64,000 nt of DNA from the NCBI GenBank assembly GCA_037349315.1, contig JBAIAC010000030.1:9073501-9137500 (forward strand), given 5' to 3'. A program made the translations under genes and the position numbers. The notes beneath the pieces are model-generated. The model made no database searches. It saw only the letters and a program-made list of their open reading frames with translations, and was not told the DNA's origin. Position 1 is the first letter of the stretch. The number at the start of each line of letters is the position of its first letter. The stretch is from Chelydra serpentina (Eukaryota > Chordata > Testudines > Chelydridae). Positions 22,464-54,404 of the stretch are shown piece by piece.

Positions 22464-25400
22464 CCATTGTGCATCCTCAATATGCAGTGGAGTTGGTCTC
22501 TAGGCCTGGGGAGGAAGGCCAGTTTGGAGTTCGGTTGGGTGAGGATTCTGCATCAGCTGGTTCCATATGAGAGCAACTAAAGCTGCTAGCCATACTTAGC
22601 CAACAACAGAGTGTTCTGAAGTTAGACACCAGTGAGGACAGTTTGGGAATTCCTGAGGATTAGAGGAAATGGCAGCTGTCCAGCTAAGGAGGAAAGCGAC
22701 CTAGCTGTGCTGTTCTGAGAGGGGTTGAATCACTCCTCTGTTCTCTGTGGAGAATTCTTAACCTGGCACTCTCAACATTAGTGAGACGGCTTTGCTGCTA
22801 AACCAAGTGGGAGCTGAAAAAGGATGATGCAACCAAATTCCTCTCTCATGTAGGCCCTGATCCAAAGGTCATTGAAGTCAATGCCTTTGCTTCAAGCCAT
22901 AATATAAACACATTAATAGCTTTATTTCCGCCAACCCCTTTAAAGAAGGACTGTAAGAACTTGGTATTTTCCTCTAGGGGAAATCCAGGTTTGAGAGGAA
23001 ACCCAGAGACAAGTTATTTGGGCAGGAGATGGGACAATTTCCCAAATTAAAATCTTTGTTACACTCCTCTGAAAACCCCTTCATATATATTTATTGTGAT
23101 ATTTCAGGGGCTGCATGTATGCTTCTCTATGTGGGAGGTTTGTTGTTACCCTTTCTGCTCTATTCAAGTACTTATGTGTCTCCCACCTCCATAGCATTAG
23201 CGAGCATAGCAAGTGTATGTGCTGCTTAAGAAAGAAAGAAAAAGAAAGAAAGATACAAAGGCTCAGCCCCAATCATCTTTGACTCCAATTCCAGCAAATA
23301 CAATATACAGATCAAAGATCAAACCTACAGTGTGTGCAGATAATGCCAGAGAGGAGGTCGACTTTGCAAAGTTATCCAAAAGAAAAGGGTTTTATGGAGG
23401 AATTTGAAGAAAAAGAGAGAGGCTTCTTGACTTATAGGAAAAACACCGTTCCAAGTATAGGGACCAATTTCTGTGCCTAGATGGAGTATTACTTGAAATT
23501 ATTTCTGCAAATACTCTTTTTTGAATGATTTCTACAACTACAAATAGTTTCCCACCAGGGGAATTCTCAGCTGACCACCTATGGTCACATTCTAGCTCCT
23601 TCACTCTGTCTGAACAGTGCAAAGTAGCCAATCGGGAGAAAAGAATCTGACCCAATATCTTTGACTGGATGGCTGAGTCGTAATGAGACAGAGAGCATTT
23701 TGGTAGAGATATTCCATTTGACAGGCCTTTTGGTGACCTATGTGACATGGGTTGTTGGACAACCTGGTTCTAAGTGGGCAGATATCAGAGTGACAAAACT
23801 CATTACAACTAGCACCCCTGTTGGATAGCTCAACAGAGAAGCCAATGAACGGGCATGGGATACCTCTAAGGTGGTGTCTTCATGCCCGGCTGGAAGTGCA
23901 TTGACAGGGTAGTGTGGGGAAGGCTGCACCATCTTTCAGGGGCTGTACATTCAGTTCTAAATTTTAATGTCAGACTCCTAAATGTTTGCTGGATTGTAAA
24001 GTAACGTTATCTACAAAGAATGATAGAGTAAGCAAAATGTCAGGCTCATCCCGAGGAAAAAGTATGGACTAACAGGAAAGCTGAAACAAGGTTGTAATTG
24101 TTTTTCTCCTGTCTAGGAGATATTTATGGCTAAATCAAGCATGTCTTCTTTAAAAAAAATTAATCAATGTATATTAATCTCCTGGATTTCCCCTTTTTGA
24201 CCAATTTGTCATTCAACTAACCTGCTCTGGTAAAATGTGCCTTACGGTGGAAGCTTTGGAATTTCCTTGTGTGTCATATTTCACATTGTATTTAACCGAC
24301 TGGTATAAGTAGGTAGTAGCAAGGCAGGGCAGCAACACAGAACAGTTTGGTTGGGAGACTGATGCAGTGGATCTGTGAACATATAAAGGTGCATGTTTCG
24401 AAGATCATCTACACAGTAGACACCAGTTGCCTGTAAGTACTACTACAGCTAGTTTGCCTTTCACAGTGTTATGTTTGAAGTTTAAGATTAACTTCCATCT
24501 TAATTCATTTGCAGGACTTAATTTGCATTTGTAAAGGCTGAAATCAATCAAATCTCTTAATACAAAAGCCTGCGGAAGTAGAATCATGAAATTGCCATTG
24601 TCTACCCTGAATGAAATCTGTTTAAAAAGGTCCCCCCCTTCCGCCAATGAAAGAAAATTATTAAACACAATGATTAATCTGTGGTTTACAAAATATCAAT
24701 TGAGATAATATGGATGACTAAGAGCCCTATTGTAATTTAGTTTCTTTTGTCTTTCTACCCACGTATCTCTTTACTCAAATTTAGACGAGTTTTTTTTCTG
24801 CTCCCTTTGTAGACTCATGTAATGTTGCTTTTGTGGATGTTATAGCATTTGTGAGTTCTGAAGACTTGGTTAATCAGGCTTTAAAGAGCTTTCCTGTGCC
24901 ATCCATTGAAACAAAAGGGGCATCAGAGTAATATTAAAACTAAGAGGTAGAATGCAAATGGCTACGCATTCATTTTCCCCCAGTGTTCCAACATTTTTAT
25001 TTGTAGTTTTAAAGGGCAATGGATGACAATCGTATTCAGTAAATTTGATAACAGATATTCCGCCATAGCGTTTAACTACAAACCCCCCTGTCACAAAGGC
25101 AAAAACACAAGGGTTTCCAAAAAGAAAAAAAGGTACAAATTCTCTATCGAGGTCTCTAATGGCACTAGGTTTGCAGTGGGTTGTCTGCCCACCTGAAACA
25201 GCAGCCACCTGAGTCAACTGCTTCGACCTCTATCCTGGAACGTGGGTGGTGTCACCCAAAAAGTTAATTTTGGGAGATTGAGGCCAGAAAATAAAGAACA
25301 ATCTCTTATCACCCACTTCTCTGTCACACATAGTGTCTGATGAAACTGGAGCAAAAGAAGCCACCTGAATCCCTCAGTCTGGAAGGGAACCTGGCTGAGC

Positions 25401-25644
25401 GCTAGAGGAGGAAATTGCAAAATTTTCCTGGCAAGGGGAGGCATTGCAGCTATGTGTGGCAGACTAGTTAATTATTGGTTCTATAACGGATAGCCAGATC
25501 AAATCAAAGTTGTTATAGGAAGCAGACCTGAATTTACAAGTAACTGGCTCTTTTTAGGGCTATTGAGAACTGCTTCCCAAGTGAAAGAACAGAACGGTAT
25601 CTAACTGAGAGTGCTGCCTACAAAAGGTAAACAAATGAAAGAGA
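22464..25644. other. Intergenic DNA between provirus and CR1 fragment
   Basis: No gene or complete transposon was recognised, apart from the (AAAG)n run. The PLEKHS1 promoter and 5' non-coding exon should lie in this stretch or just after it, but I could not place them. Confidence 0.4.
23226..23255 (+). repeat. (AAAG)n microsatellite
   Basis: An imperfect tetranucleotide run of AAAG/AAAGA units. Confidence 0.8.
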
Positions 25645-25905
25645 CCAGATTTGTTTTTCAATAAACGTGGAAGTAATTGCACTCCCATGCACCGCTACAG
25701 ACTAGGGACCGAGTGGGTAGGCAGCAGTTCTGCAGAAAAGGGCCTAGGGGTTACGGTGGACGAGAAGCTGGATATGAGTCAACAGCATGCCCTTGTTGCC
25801 AAGAAGGCTAACGGCATTTTGGGCTGTATAAGTAGGAGCGTTGCCAGCAGATCAAGGGACGTGATCATTCCCCTCTATTTGGCATTGATGATGATGCAGA
25901 AATGG
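25645..25905 (+). mobile_element. CR1 LINE reverse-transcriptase fragment
   Basis: The translation contains [27 protein letters not shown] and [22 protein letters not shown], a CR1 RT C-terminal signature. It is truncated at both ends. Confidence 0.85.
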
Positions 25906-26715
25906 AGTTCTTCTTTGGGTAAAAGCACTGAAAGGCAAGATACCTAAAGCAACAAAAATACAGCAAATGGAGTATTAATCTAAAATCACTTCCTACCACC
26001 AAACTCCTTCCGGGTTCAGCTCCACATTAGGATTCTGATGTATGTCTGGTCCTACTGTAAACTTATTTTTTAAATGTTGTTAGAAATACACATCAAAGCA
26101 CCTCTGCAAAATTCTACCCTACTATTAGACAGGTTCTCTTTCCATCTCTGTCACTCACTGGTTATATAACACTGGGTGGATCACTTAGCTTCTCTCAGTC
26201 ACAGTGCAATCTCAATTACACCGATGAAAATGTGGAGTAATTCCAATGAAAAGGATTTACTCTGAATCAATACTGAGAAAGATAAGCAGGCTATAAAATA
26301 CAACCTACCTTTGTTGTGTGTCATGGGCCCAGATCTTCCTAACTCCCATTGAAAATTACTTTGTTTTTCAGCGCCAATCACACTGGGCACTGCCAGGAAC
26401 AAATAATCATCATAAACATTGTTTCATGGTTACAGTGGCTGTTTATTTGTAAAAAGGAAAGAAAGGGACAGAAAATTAAGTTCTTTGGGCATTACATTCA
26501 TAAGTTTCCTTGGTGTCAGGCTAATCCCCTTGGCCTATATAAAAAGATATTTGTGATCATTTTCAGGAAAGGTTGTGATGTGTTTTGTTTACTAAGTGCT
26601 AGATTCTGCCAGTGGGGTTCCTTGCCAACAAATGCACTGATCAGCTCGCATCAGGGTGAAAGAATCTAGCCCTAAATCTCTGTTTGTTTTAATTTTCCAG
26701 GTTGAAGCAATCGGA

Positions 26716-46419
<19,704 letters not shown>

Positions 46420-47651
46420 GTAAGTGCCACCCTTTTAATGGCACCTATTAATGCAAAAGAGGTTGTTTCTTCTCACCCTAGCAGTAATGTAATGCACTGT
46501 GCTCAAAGCAATGCACGTTTATCCTATACCAGGCGAGGCTTGAGTTCGTGTAGGGGGGAAAAATCTATGTTTTTATTAATCACGTTGATTGCAGTAGTGC
46601 ATAGGGACCTCATTGTGCAGGATTGTACAAACAGTTGTATAGTCCCTGCCCCAAAGTGCTTAAATAGACATGCAGACAAAGGGTAGGGGAAAGGGATATA
46701 ACATGTCATAAAGAAATAGTGCTTTCAGAGTCAGTACCACACAATCCTTCCAAATAGTCTCCCCCATTCAGAGCTGTCGCTCTTATGGGTGGCTCTACAA
46801 AGAGTAAGAACTGACTGTTTGGATTTGATTTGCGATTTAAAGTCCCAGTTAAATATGTGGGGCAGGTGACTGTTAACCGTGAAATCAAACAGAATAGCTG
46901 TAGCAAACCTGAAAGTCAAATCCTGGTATTTAAGCCTGTGTACTGCATAATCTGGACTCACCTTTGTTTGCCCATTAAACTCATTCATCAGTTAGGAGCG
47001 TGGGAGGGAAGTGGGGGGGAGCAGGAGGGGGAAATTGCTTTTGGAACACGGCCACGTTTTCCATTGGGTCCTGCTCTGGGAAGGCAGTAGGCCAGCTTAG
47101 TGGCACTGGACAGGTGCCTCGGCAGTAGAAAGCTCTGTGGATGCAGGGTTTTGATTGGGGCCCCTCATGTTACAGCCACAAAAAGACATCAGTAGGTCCT
47201 GGACAGTAGACTCAGTTGGAAGATGGGAGCCTGATCCAACCACATTGGGCTTCAGCGTGAGCTGAACCAGGCTCTAGATGAATAGGGAGGTTGGGAACAG
47301 ACGTTTGGCCTACACTGGAAGAGTCACCGCTCGGAGCAGAAAACACGCTGATCAGGAAAGCAGTGAGGGTTCCTGTGAGTTGCCATGCAACGCAGCATAA
47401 GGAGACGTGAACAATTGGCTCGTGCGTGAATAGACTTTAATCGGAGGGCTTCCCCAGGTTGCCAAGCTGTCTGAGAGAGCCAGACTTTTCATCACTACAT
47501 CACAAGAGTCACCATCACAGTTGCTTGACACCTGAGTTAGCAGTGAGTGCAGAGGAGGGAAGGATGAATGGCAGTGGAGTCTGAACTAAGCCAGGTCAGG
47601 ATTCAAGATGGGAAAACTGGACCAACTCCCATTTCTATAGCTGAGCAGTAG

Positions 47652-48088
47652 CAGTAGCGTAGCCAGGGGAGCGGCCATTCCCTCTGTGAGGAGAAGCGGC
47701 GCCTTAAGGCACCGCCGGAGCCCCGCTCCCTGAGCTGGGCTGGGGGGGGCGGCGCTTTAAAAGGCCCGCAGCTCCTGCCGCAGCAGCAGGAGCCGCGGGC
47801 CTTTTAAAGCGCGCCCCCCCCCCCCCAGCCCCGCTGCCGGAGCCAGGCTTGGGTGAGGATTTAAAAGGCCCGTAGCTCCCCGTGGCTGCAAGAGCAGCGG
47901 GCCTTTTAAATCCCCACCTGAGCCCCGCTGCCAGGGCTGGGGCGGGGGGTGCTTTAAAGGGCCCGGGGGGTCCACAGCAGCTGGAGCCCCGGGCCCTTTA
48001 AACCACTGCCAGGTGAGTACAGGGGGAGTGGGGAGGCGCCTTTTTATAGCGCCGCTCCCCCTGTGCTCTAAACCTGGCTATGCCACTG
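47652..48088. mobile_element. hAT-like element built of GC-rich palindromes
   Basis: 437 bp, CAGTAGCGTAGCCAGG to CCTGGCTATGCCACTG, exact 8-bp duplication AGCAGTAG (47644-47651, 48089-48096). Inside are repeated hairpins with arms such as TTTAAAAGGCCCG. Confidence 0.88.
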
Positions 48089-48811
48089 AGCAGTAGCAGC
48101 CTGTTGCCTTCACAAAGTCCTACGTTCACTTCAGTATAAAGGAAGAGAGGGCACATCACTGCTATAGTGAAGTTTCCAGAGCAAAGGATAACTGGACTGT
48201 TTCCCCAGCAAAGAATATCTCACATCAATATTCCTGGCTACATACAGCTGCAGTACAAGAGATTACACAAACTCCTGCTATCTTGAAAATATGCCTAATT
48301 TGCAATGGTCTCCACACAAAAGTATATCTCTTCTTGATATGGAAATCTCTGTAGTGGTGCCTTCTAATGCGTGCTAAAAGCTGACCTTGACCTATGCTGT
48401 AGGGACTTCTGCCTACCGAAACAAGGGTGATCGTGTGCTGCTGTAACATATATGGATTCAAAAGAGTCTTATAACAAACCTAGTCTCCTTGAGAGTAGGT
48501 CAAATTTACTATGCCAACTAGAACAAGATGGCATCAATCTTGAATTGATATGCAAACTAGGTTGCATTACCTCAGGATTAAATAAGGACTTGGAATGGCT
48601 CGGCCATTATGTTAATTGAATCTATTTCCCTTAAGTTAACGATCCTCATTCACACCTGTGTGACCATCTTGTTTATCACTTCAAAGGTTTTTCTTCCCCT
48701 GCTGTTATGGTTCCTCTCAACTAATTAGCCTCTTAAGGTTGGTCTATGCACCTCCACCTTATCATGTTTCTCTGACTGTATAAATATCTGTCTACTGTAT
48801 GTTTCATTCCA

Positions 48812-48945
48812 TGCATCCGATGAAGTGGGTACTAACCCACAAAAGCTTATGCTGAAATAAATTTGTTAGTCTCTAAGGTGCTACAAGTTTTTCTTTCTTA
48901 TTTTCGTTTTGATGACACAGACTAACACGGCTACTACACTGAAAC
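48812..48945 (+). mobile_element. Degenerate Penelope-like terminal fragment
   Basis: It has the same block order as the other copies (CCGATGA, hairpin, AAAAGCTTATGC, GTTAGTCTCTAAGGTGC, AACACGGCTAC). Core bases are altered (CCGATGA; AAAA in place of GAAA). Confidence 0.6.
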
Positions 48946-49085
48946 CTATCAAGATGGCAACAGTATCAGTGAAGCCAATCATAATGATTAACAATGTTTA
49001 TCTAATGATAATGAATTCACTTCATTTCTGCTCAGAAATGTCCATTTCTGAAGGTTTTCAAGCCTCTCTCTCTTCTGTTTTGTAG

Positions 49086-50600
49086 ATAAGTGGTTGCCAT
49101 GTGCATATTCCTGAAGATGGAAGGATCATTATTTAATATTTCGATTCCAGTTGCACTCAGATGCCTCATTGTGTTGTACCCTGTATAAACACTTAGGGAG
49201 ATATGGGTCCTGTTTAGAAGGCATCAACTATGACACTGAAGGTAGAAGGAAAAGGACATCTGCTTGAAGAACTTCCATTCATTCAAAGTGGTTGTGGGGC
49301 CGCTTCTCTTTAAATTGTCTTTTTTGAGAAACATCACTGGTGCCACAACAATGCTGTTACTTGATAGAGGACTGGTTATTTCATGGCTATGATGGCTTCA
49401 GTTGTGATCACTTTCTACCAAATTGGGATTGGAGTCTTTTCTGGTTTTGCAGACAAATCAGCCTTCAGGACAATCTTCCAGCCTTGAAAATGGCCACCAT
49501 GCCATTGAATTGCAGTACAACAAAGAACTAACGTCCTTTTCCTAACTAGGGAGGAACAAAGGAGGTAGAAATGGTGTTAGAAGTAATTTCCTGCCACTTC
49601 CTGGAGCAAATGTTCGTGAAGGGAGGCATTAACAAGTATATGATCTGTCTGCAGTTGTCACTGGAAAAACACTATTGCAGAGAAGTTTGTATATATCCGT
49701 TGGTTCAGAAAATGAACCATGCACTCTGCATCTCTCTGTTACGGCGCTCACTATTATGGCAATAGTGCTGTTCCTATGGCAAAATGAAGTTTTGGTAGAT
49801 TTGTCTAGCACTGCTTGTTTATTTGTATTTCAGAAAATTTGGGATTTATTTCCTACTTTTGTGAGTCAGAACCAAGGTGCTACCAAGTGATTGTCAGCTG
49901 CTGCTTGCTTTTATGTCAGATTGTATACAGTATAGATGTGTGTTACCATGAATGTTACCTGGTGTGATTTTATTTGTGATGCAGATTGTATTCTATCTAT
50001 AAAACACAGAGGTGAGAGCCATGTGATGAATCAGAGGGACATGGGCTATGTTCCACAGGGATGTGATGCAATTTAACACATTCCTATGACTCCATCACCT
50101 GCCCAAAATTATCCCAGCAGGACTCGCTCTAACATTCCAAACCTTTCTGGGGCTTCAAACACCCCCCACATTTAAACAAAAAATGGACTTGCCACAGAAG
50201 TATTGCTCTCTTCTCCCAAGTGTATAATTTCCCAGAATTACACCTGCCCAAAGCCCTGGATGGGCAATATACAACCCGGGTCCAATAACAATTTTTCTAG
50301 ACCTACAAGCATCATGGCTTAAATATTCAATATCTCATGGCCTTTCTGGGCTAAGAACAGCTTTATACTAATGGGAATGGGAGATACCCAACTCCCATTA
50401 TGACCCAACACTCCCTTCTAGCAATGGAAGGCCCAAAGGCAATGACTTTAGACTTGTGCTATTCCTAGGTCTAGAGGTGTTATTTTTAGATCACTTTTAG
50501 GTGTTTTACCTTTAATTTAAAAGTTCTCTGAGCTGTGCACAGCTGAGCCATGGTCCTTCTCTTTTTATCTAAGAAGTGTTATATAAAATATAATTATTGT
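49086..50600 (+). other. PLEKHS1: Possible PLEKHS1 3' UTR exon
   Basis: A TTTTGTAG acceptor ends at 49085 and the sequence after it is unique, repeat-poor and non-coding. It would receive the GTAAGT donor that follows the PLEKHS1 stop. No clear AATAAA was found, so the end is a guess. Confidence 0.3.
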
Positions 50601-50878
50601 ATGAATGATGTATGTGCCATTGTAGCCATTACGTTCTACTGTGTGGTTGTCCTAGCCAGCCTGGTGTAAGTTAAGAGCTACCTTGGGTGTTTTGTTTTTT
50701 TTAAAGCAGCGAACTTTTGATGCGGTGCTTAAGGCCACATGACACCAGCAACTGAGGTAGTTAGCAGCAGATGCTCTGCCAGCTGGTAAGCACGGTTTTA
50801 AGAACTCCGCCTGCCTAAAGCCATGGCAATCCCTGCAGGAGTGCCAAAACCGGCTCACATTGCTGATGCCTTAAGATA

Positions 50879-50997
50879 GGGTGACCAGATGTCCCGCTTT
50901 TATAGGGACAGTCCCGATTTTGGGGTCTTTTTCTTATATAGACTCCTATTATGCCCCACCCCCGTCCCGATTTTTCACATTTGCTGTCTGGTCACGC
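50879..50997. mobile_element. Short inverted-repeat element with TA duplication
   Basis: GGGTGACCAGATGTCCC to GTCTGGTCACGC between TA dinucleotides; same family as 30708-30819. Confidence 0.6.
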
Positions 50998-53005
50998 TAC
51001 CTTAAGCTAATCCGCTTGGTGCCTGGGGCTAGTGTCTGCCATAATATCTAGCAACACTGTAGGTGTGTCAGCATCTGCAAAACTGGGCTCACCAGCTAGG
51101 GCAGCAAGGAGGAAGAGAGGTTGGAGCGTTAATTGATGTGATTCGTTAAAACATTAACAGGCTGCACATTTATTGTACTGTGATTTCCCGTAATCTAATG
51201 CAATAGATGCCTGTAAGAGGGTGAATAACTGAGAGTTTATTTCCATGTTCCCATGGCACACACTTTCATTACTGGCCACATTTTTTTTTTTAAATCTGAG
51301 ATATTAACTGTGACCTTTCTCTCTCTCCGCGATTGTTATGGGAAAGTCACTGGTGGGGGCAGGGGAGAATCCACAATTGTTCAGAGAGAAGAGGAGCTCA
51401 CTGAATAGAGAACAGTTGTGGGAAGGGACTTCTCCAAATTGACACGCTTGTATTGTGAAGGGCGGGCGGCGGCGGGGGGGGGCGGACACAAAGTCTAACT
51501 TGTATAAAACAGGCCATGGCTCATAATTGTTCTTGGCACTTCCCGTGCCGTGAGACACACCAGCTGGGAACACCTCCTAATGGCTTGTCCCAGGGGACAC
51601 AGAGCTCTTGATTACTTGGCCAGACGTGGGCCTGTGCACCAGACACAGCAGTATGAGTCCAGCCATCGGACAGGGTCTCTGCTAGCTAGCTACGCCCACT
51701 CCCCGATCTAGTTACGGATTAATGGATGCAATGGTACAGCATAGAGCCAAGATTTTGTAAAGTGACTAGTGATTTTTAGTGTCCAACTCGATACCTTAAA
51801 GGGGCCTGATTTTTAGAGGGCAGGTGCTCCTCACTTCCTGAAAAATCAGGCCTATGAAGGTGTTTCAAGTGGGGCACACAAAATCCACTAGTCACTTTTG
51901 ACATATCTAGGCCTGTGTGACTGTCCCATACATGGAGAGGCCTGTTCTCCAGCACACAGTGCTCTTTCTGTGTTGTTCAACCTCCCGCCACTTTCCCACC
52001 CAAGGGCCCTACAGTGCTGACTCCACATCCTCCCTCCCCCCAGCACTGGCGGTAGGGAAAAGAGGTTTGTCAGGACATTGACACTGGATGCAGCAGAGAA
52101 TCTGTCCTGTATGGTGCATACTACATATCTATGGGCTAAATTCTGGTTTGTTCCATGCAGAGGATTTGGGGATGGGAAGAAGACAAAGGGGTTCTTCTGC
52201 CCTGGAGCAGATCTGCAAAGGACCCTGCCACAAGGCAGGGAGGGTGTAGCTAGTCAGCGTGAGGGTTTGGTATCAGGTGGCTGCAGCATGCCACTCCAGA
52301 GAGTATTGTCCAGTGCTTAGTGCACTAGCCTCAGGTTCAGTTTCCTGCTCTGCCACAGACTTTCTGTGTCCCCTTGGGCAAGACACTAAGGCTAGATCCT
52401 CAACAGCTGATTAAGCTACTTAACCTCCTGATCTCAGCTGCACTGACTGTGACCTCAGTACAACTGAGTTCTCTACGATCATATCCCGCTGTATGAAATA
52501 AAAGGGGGTGTGTCTCCCTGAGTTTCAGATCAGTCTATCATGCCCAGATAAGACAGGAACAAGAGAGATTCATCCGTGGTTTTCTCCTGCAGAGGTGAAA
52601 AATGGACACACCCACCTGATTCTCACGCATGACTAATACTCTAGAGGAAAGTGACTTTACCCTCCCTTCTCCCCATTAACCCTGACAATATGCCCTGGGG
52701 AAAGGGTATTCATGGCTGCAAATTAGCTGACGCATCCACTTCTGTGCATGGGAGTGAGTCACCCTGGTTAAGTGCCTCATCCCATTTATTTCAAGTTGTA
52801 CCATTAGATGAAGAAATTAATCTCACCACAATGGATCCTGCCACTGCTTCAAACCCACTGTTGACCCAAGTACGGTCAGTTAAACTTAGCCAGGCCTTTG
52901 CATGTGCCTCTACTGTCAGCACAGGGGCTGCAGAGCCAGGAACTGAAGCCCGGTCTCCTGAGTCCTCCTGCACCATGAGCCCATTGTTAAGGCTATGAGT
53001 TAGTC
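50998..53005. other. Intergenic DNA downstream of PLEKHS1
   Basis: It contains old repeat scraps (for example CTGATTTTTAGAGGGCAGGTGC at about 51808-51829) and a G-rich tract near 51465-51485. No exon was recognised. Confidence 0.45.
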
Positions 53006-53495
53006 AGGGGTATTTTTAGTAAAAGTCATGGACAGGTCACAGGCAATAAACCAAAATTCACGGCCCGTGACCTGTCCATGACTTTTACTAATAATACCTG
53101 TGTTTAAATCTTGGGGTGGGGGCTGGGGATGTTTGTGGGAGCTGCTTCTGGGGGGGGGGGGGCAATTGGTGGGGTGGTGCCCAGGCCAAGCGGCACCAGC
53201 TGCTGCGGGCCACAGACTGCAGCTGCTCCGGCCAGCCGAGGACCTCTGCCCTGGGCCACAGACTGCGGCTGCTCCGGCCAGCCGAGGACCTCTGCCCTGG
53301 GCCACAGACTGCGGCTGCTCCGGCTGTCCCCGGGGCCACTCCACCAGCGGCTGGTGTGGCTGTCCCCCGCGGCCACCTGAGCAGCTGGCCCCAGAGACAG
53401 CTGCTTAGGAGGCCCTGGGGTCAGCCACACTGGTCCCTGCAGAAGTCACAGAAAGTCCCGGAAGCCATGACTTCCACGACAGACACGGAGCCCTA
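53006..53495. repeat. Palindromic repeat with GC minisatellite (family unsure)
   Basis: The left end has an inverted repeat (about 53013-53042 against 53062-53092, arms around AAAGTCATGGACAGGTCAC). The centre holds about two and a half copies of a roughly 45-bp unit with CAGCCGAGGACCTCTG (53215-53330). The right end carries related GTCATGACTTCC sequence. I could not fix the borders or target duplication. Confidence 0.5.
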
Positions 53496-54404
53496 CCCAT
53501 TGTCCTTCTACTTCCTGCTGAGTACTTTTCCCAGGGAATAGCAGCCACCCACATGTGCAGCGCTAGGCCTGAATCCCCTTTTGCGCACACTCTTGTTTTG
53601 GCCAGGTGATCGCTATAAGGAACTTGTAATGTGTGAGGCAGTTCCTAGAAACGGCGCTGGCATTTCAAAAGCTGCCTTTGGACCTTAATTCCCGTCTAAA
53701 TTATTGCAACACTTCAAGGAAAGGAGAGGTTGGCTGAGGTTAATGAGAATCTACGTGTACTTTCGTTTAACAGAAAATGAGAGAAAGCCCATTTCCGCAT
53801 TCTCCAGTTATAAAGACAGTCGTCAGCCTACGGTTATTCATTAAACTTTATGACTTCATGGCTCAAACCCTCCAGTTAGAAATCACATGAAGGTCAGACC
53901 CTCAGCTGATGTAAATCTACCTGATCCCTTGAAGTCAGTGGATCGATGCCAGTGTATACCAGCTGAAGATCTGGCCTCTGTTCTCTCAGTTCTAGAGTGG
54001 CTGGCTGAGTCTTAGGCCTGGTCTAGACTAGGACTTTATGTCGAATTTAGCAGCATTAACTCGATTTTACCCTACACCCATCCACATTAGGAAGCTATTT
54101 ATTTTGACATAAATGGCTCTGTAATTCGATTTCTGTACTCCTCCCCGACGAGGGGAGTAGCGCTAAATTCGACATGGCCATGTCGAATTCGTGGTACTGT
54201 GGACGGAATTCGACGCTAATAGCTCCGGGAGCTATCCCACAGTGCACCACTCAGTGGACGCTCAGGACAGCAATCTGTACTTGGATGCTCTGACCTGCCA
54301 CTCAGGAAAAGCCCCGGGAAAATTTGAATTCCTTTTCCTGTCTGGCCAGTTTGAATCTCATTTCCTGTTTGGACATCGTGGCGAGCTCAGTAGCACTGGC
54401 AACG

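Noticed and set aside
53000..53541. Six overlapping frames of 80-140 codons
   Set aside because: Caused by a GC-rich tandem repeat within a palindromic element.
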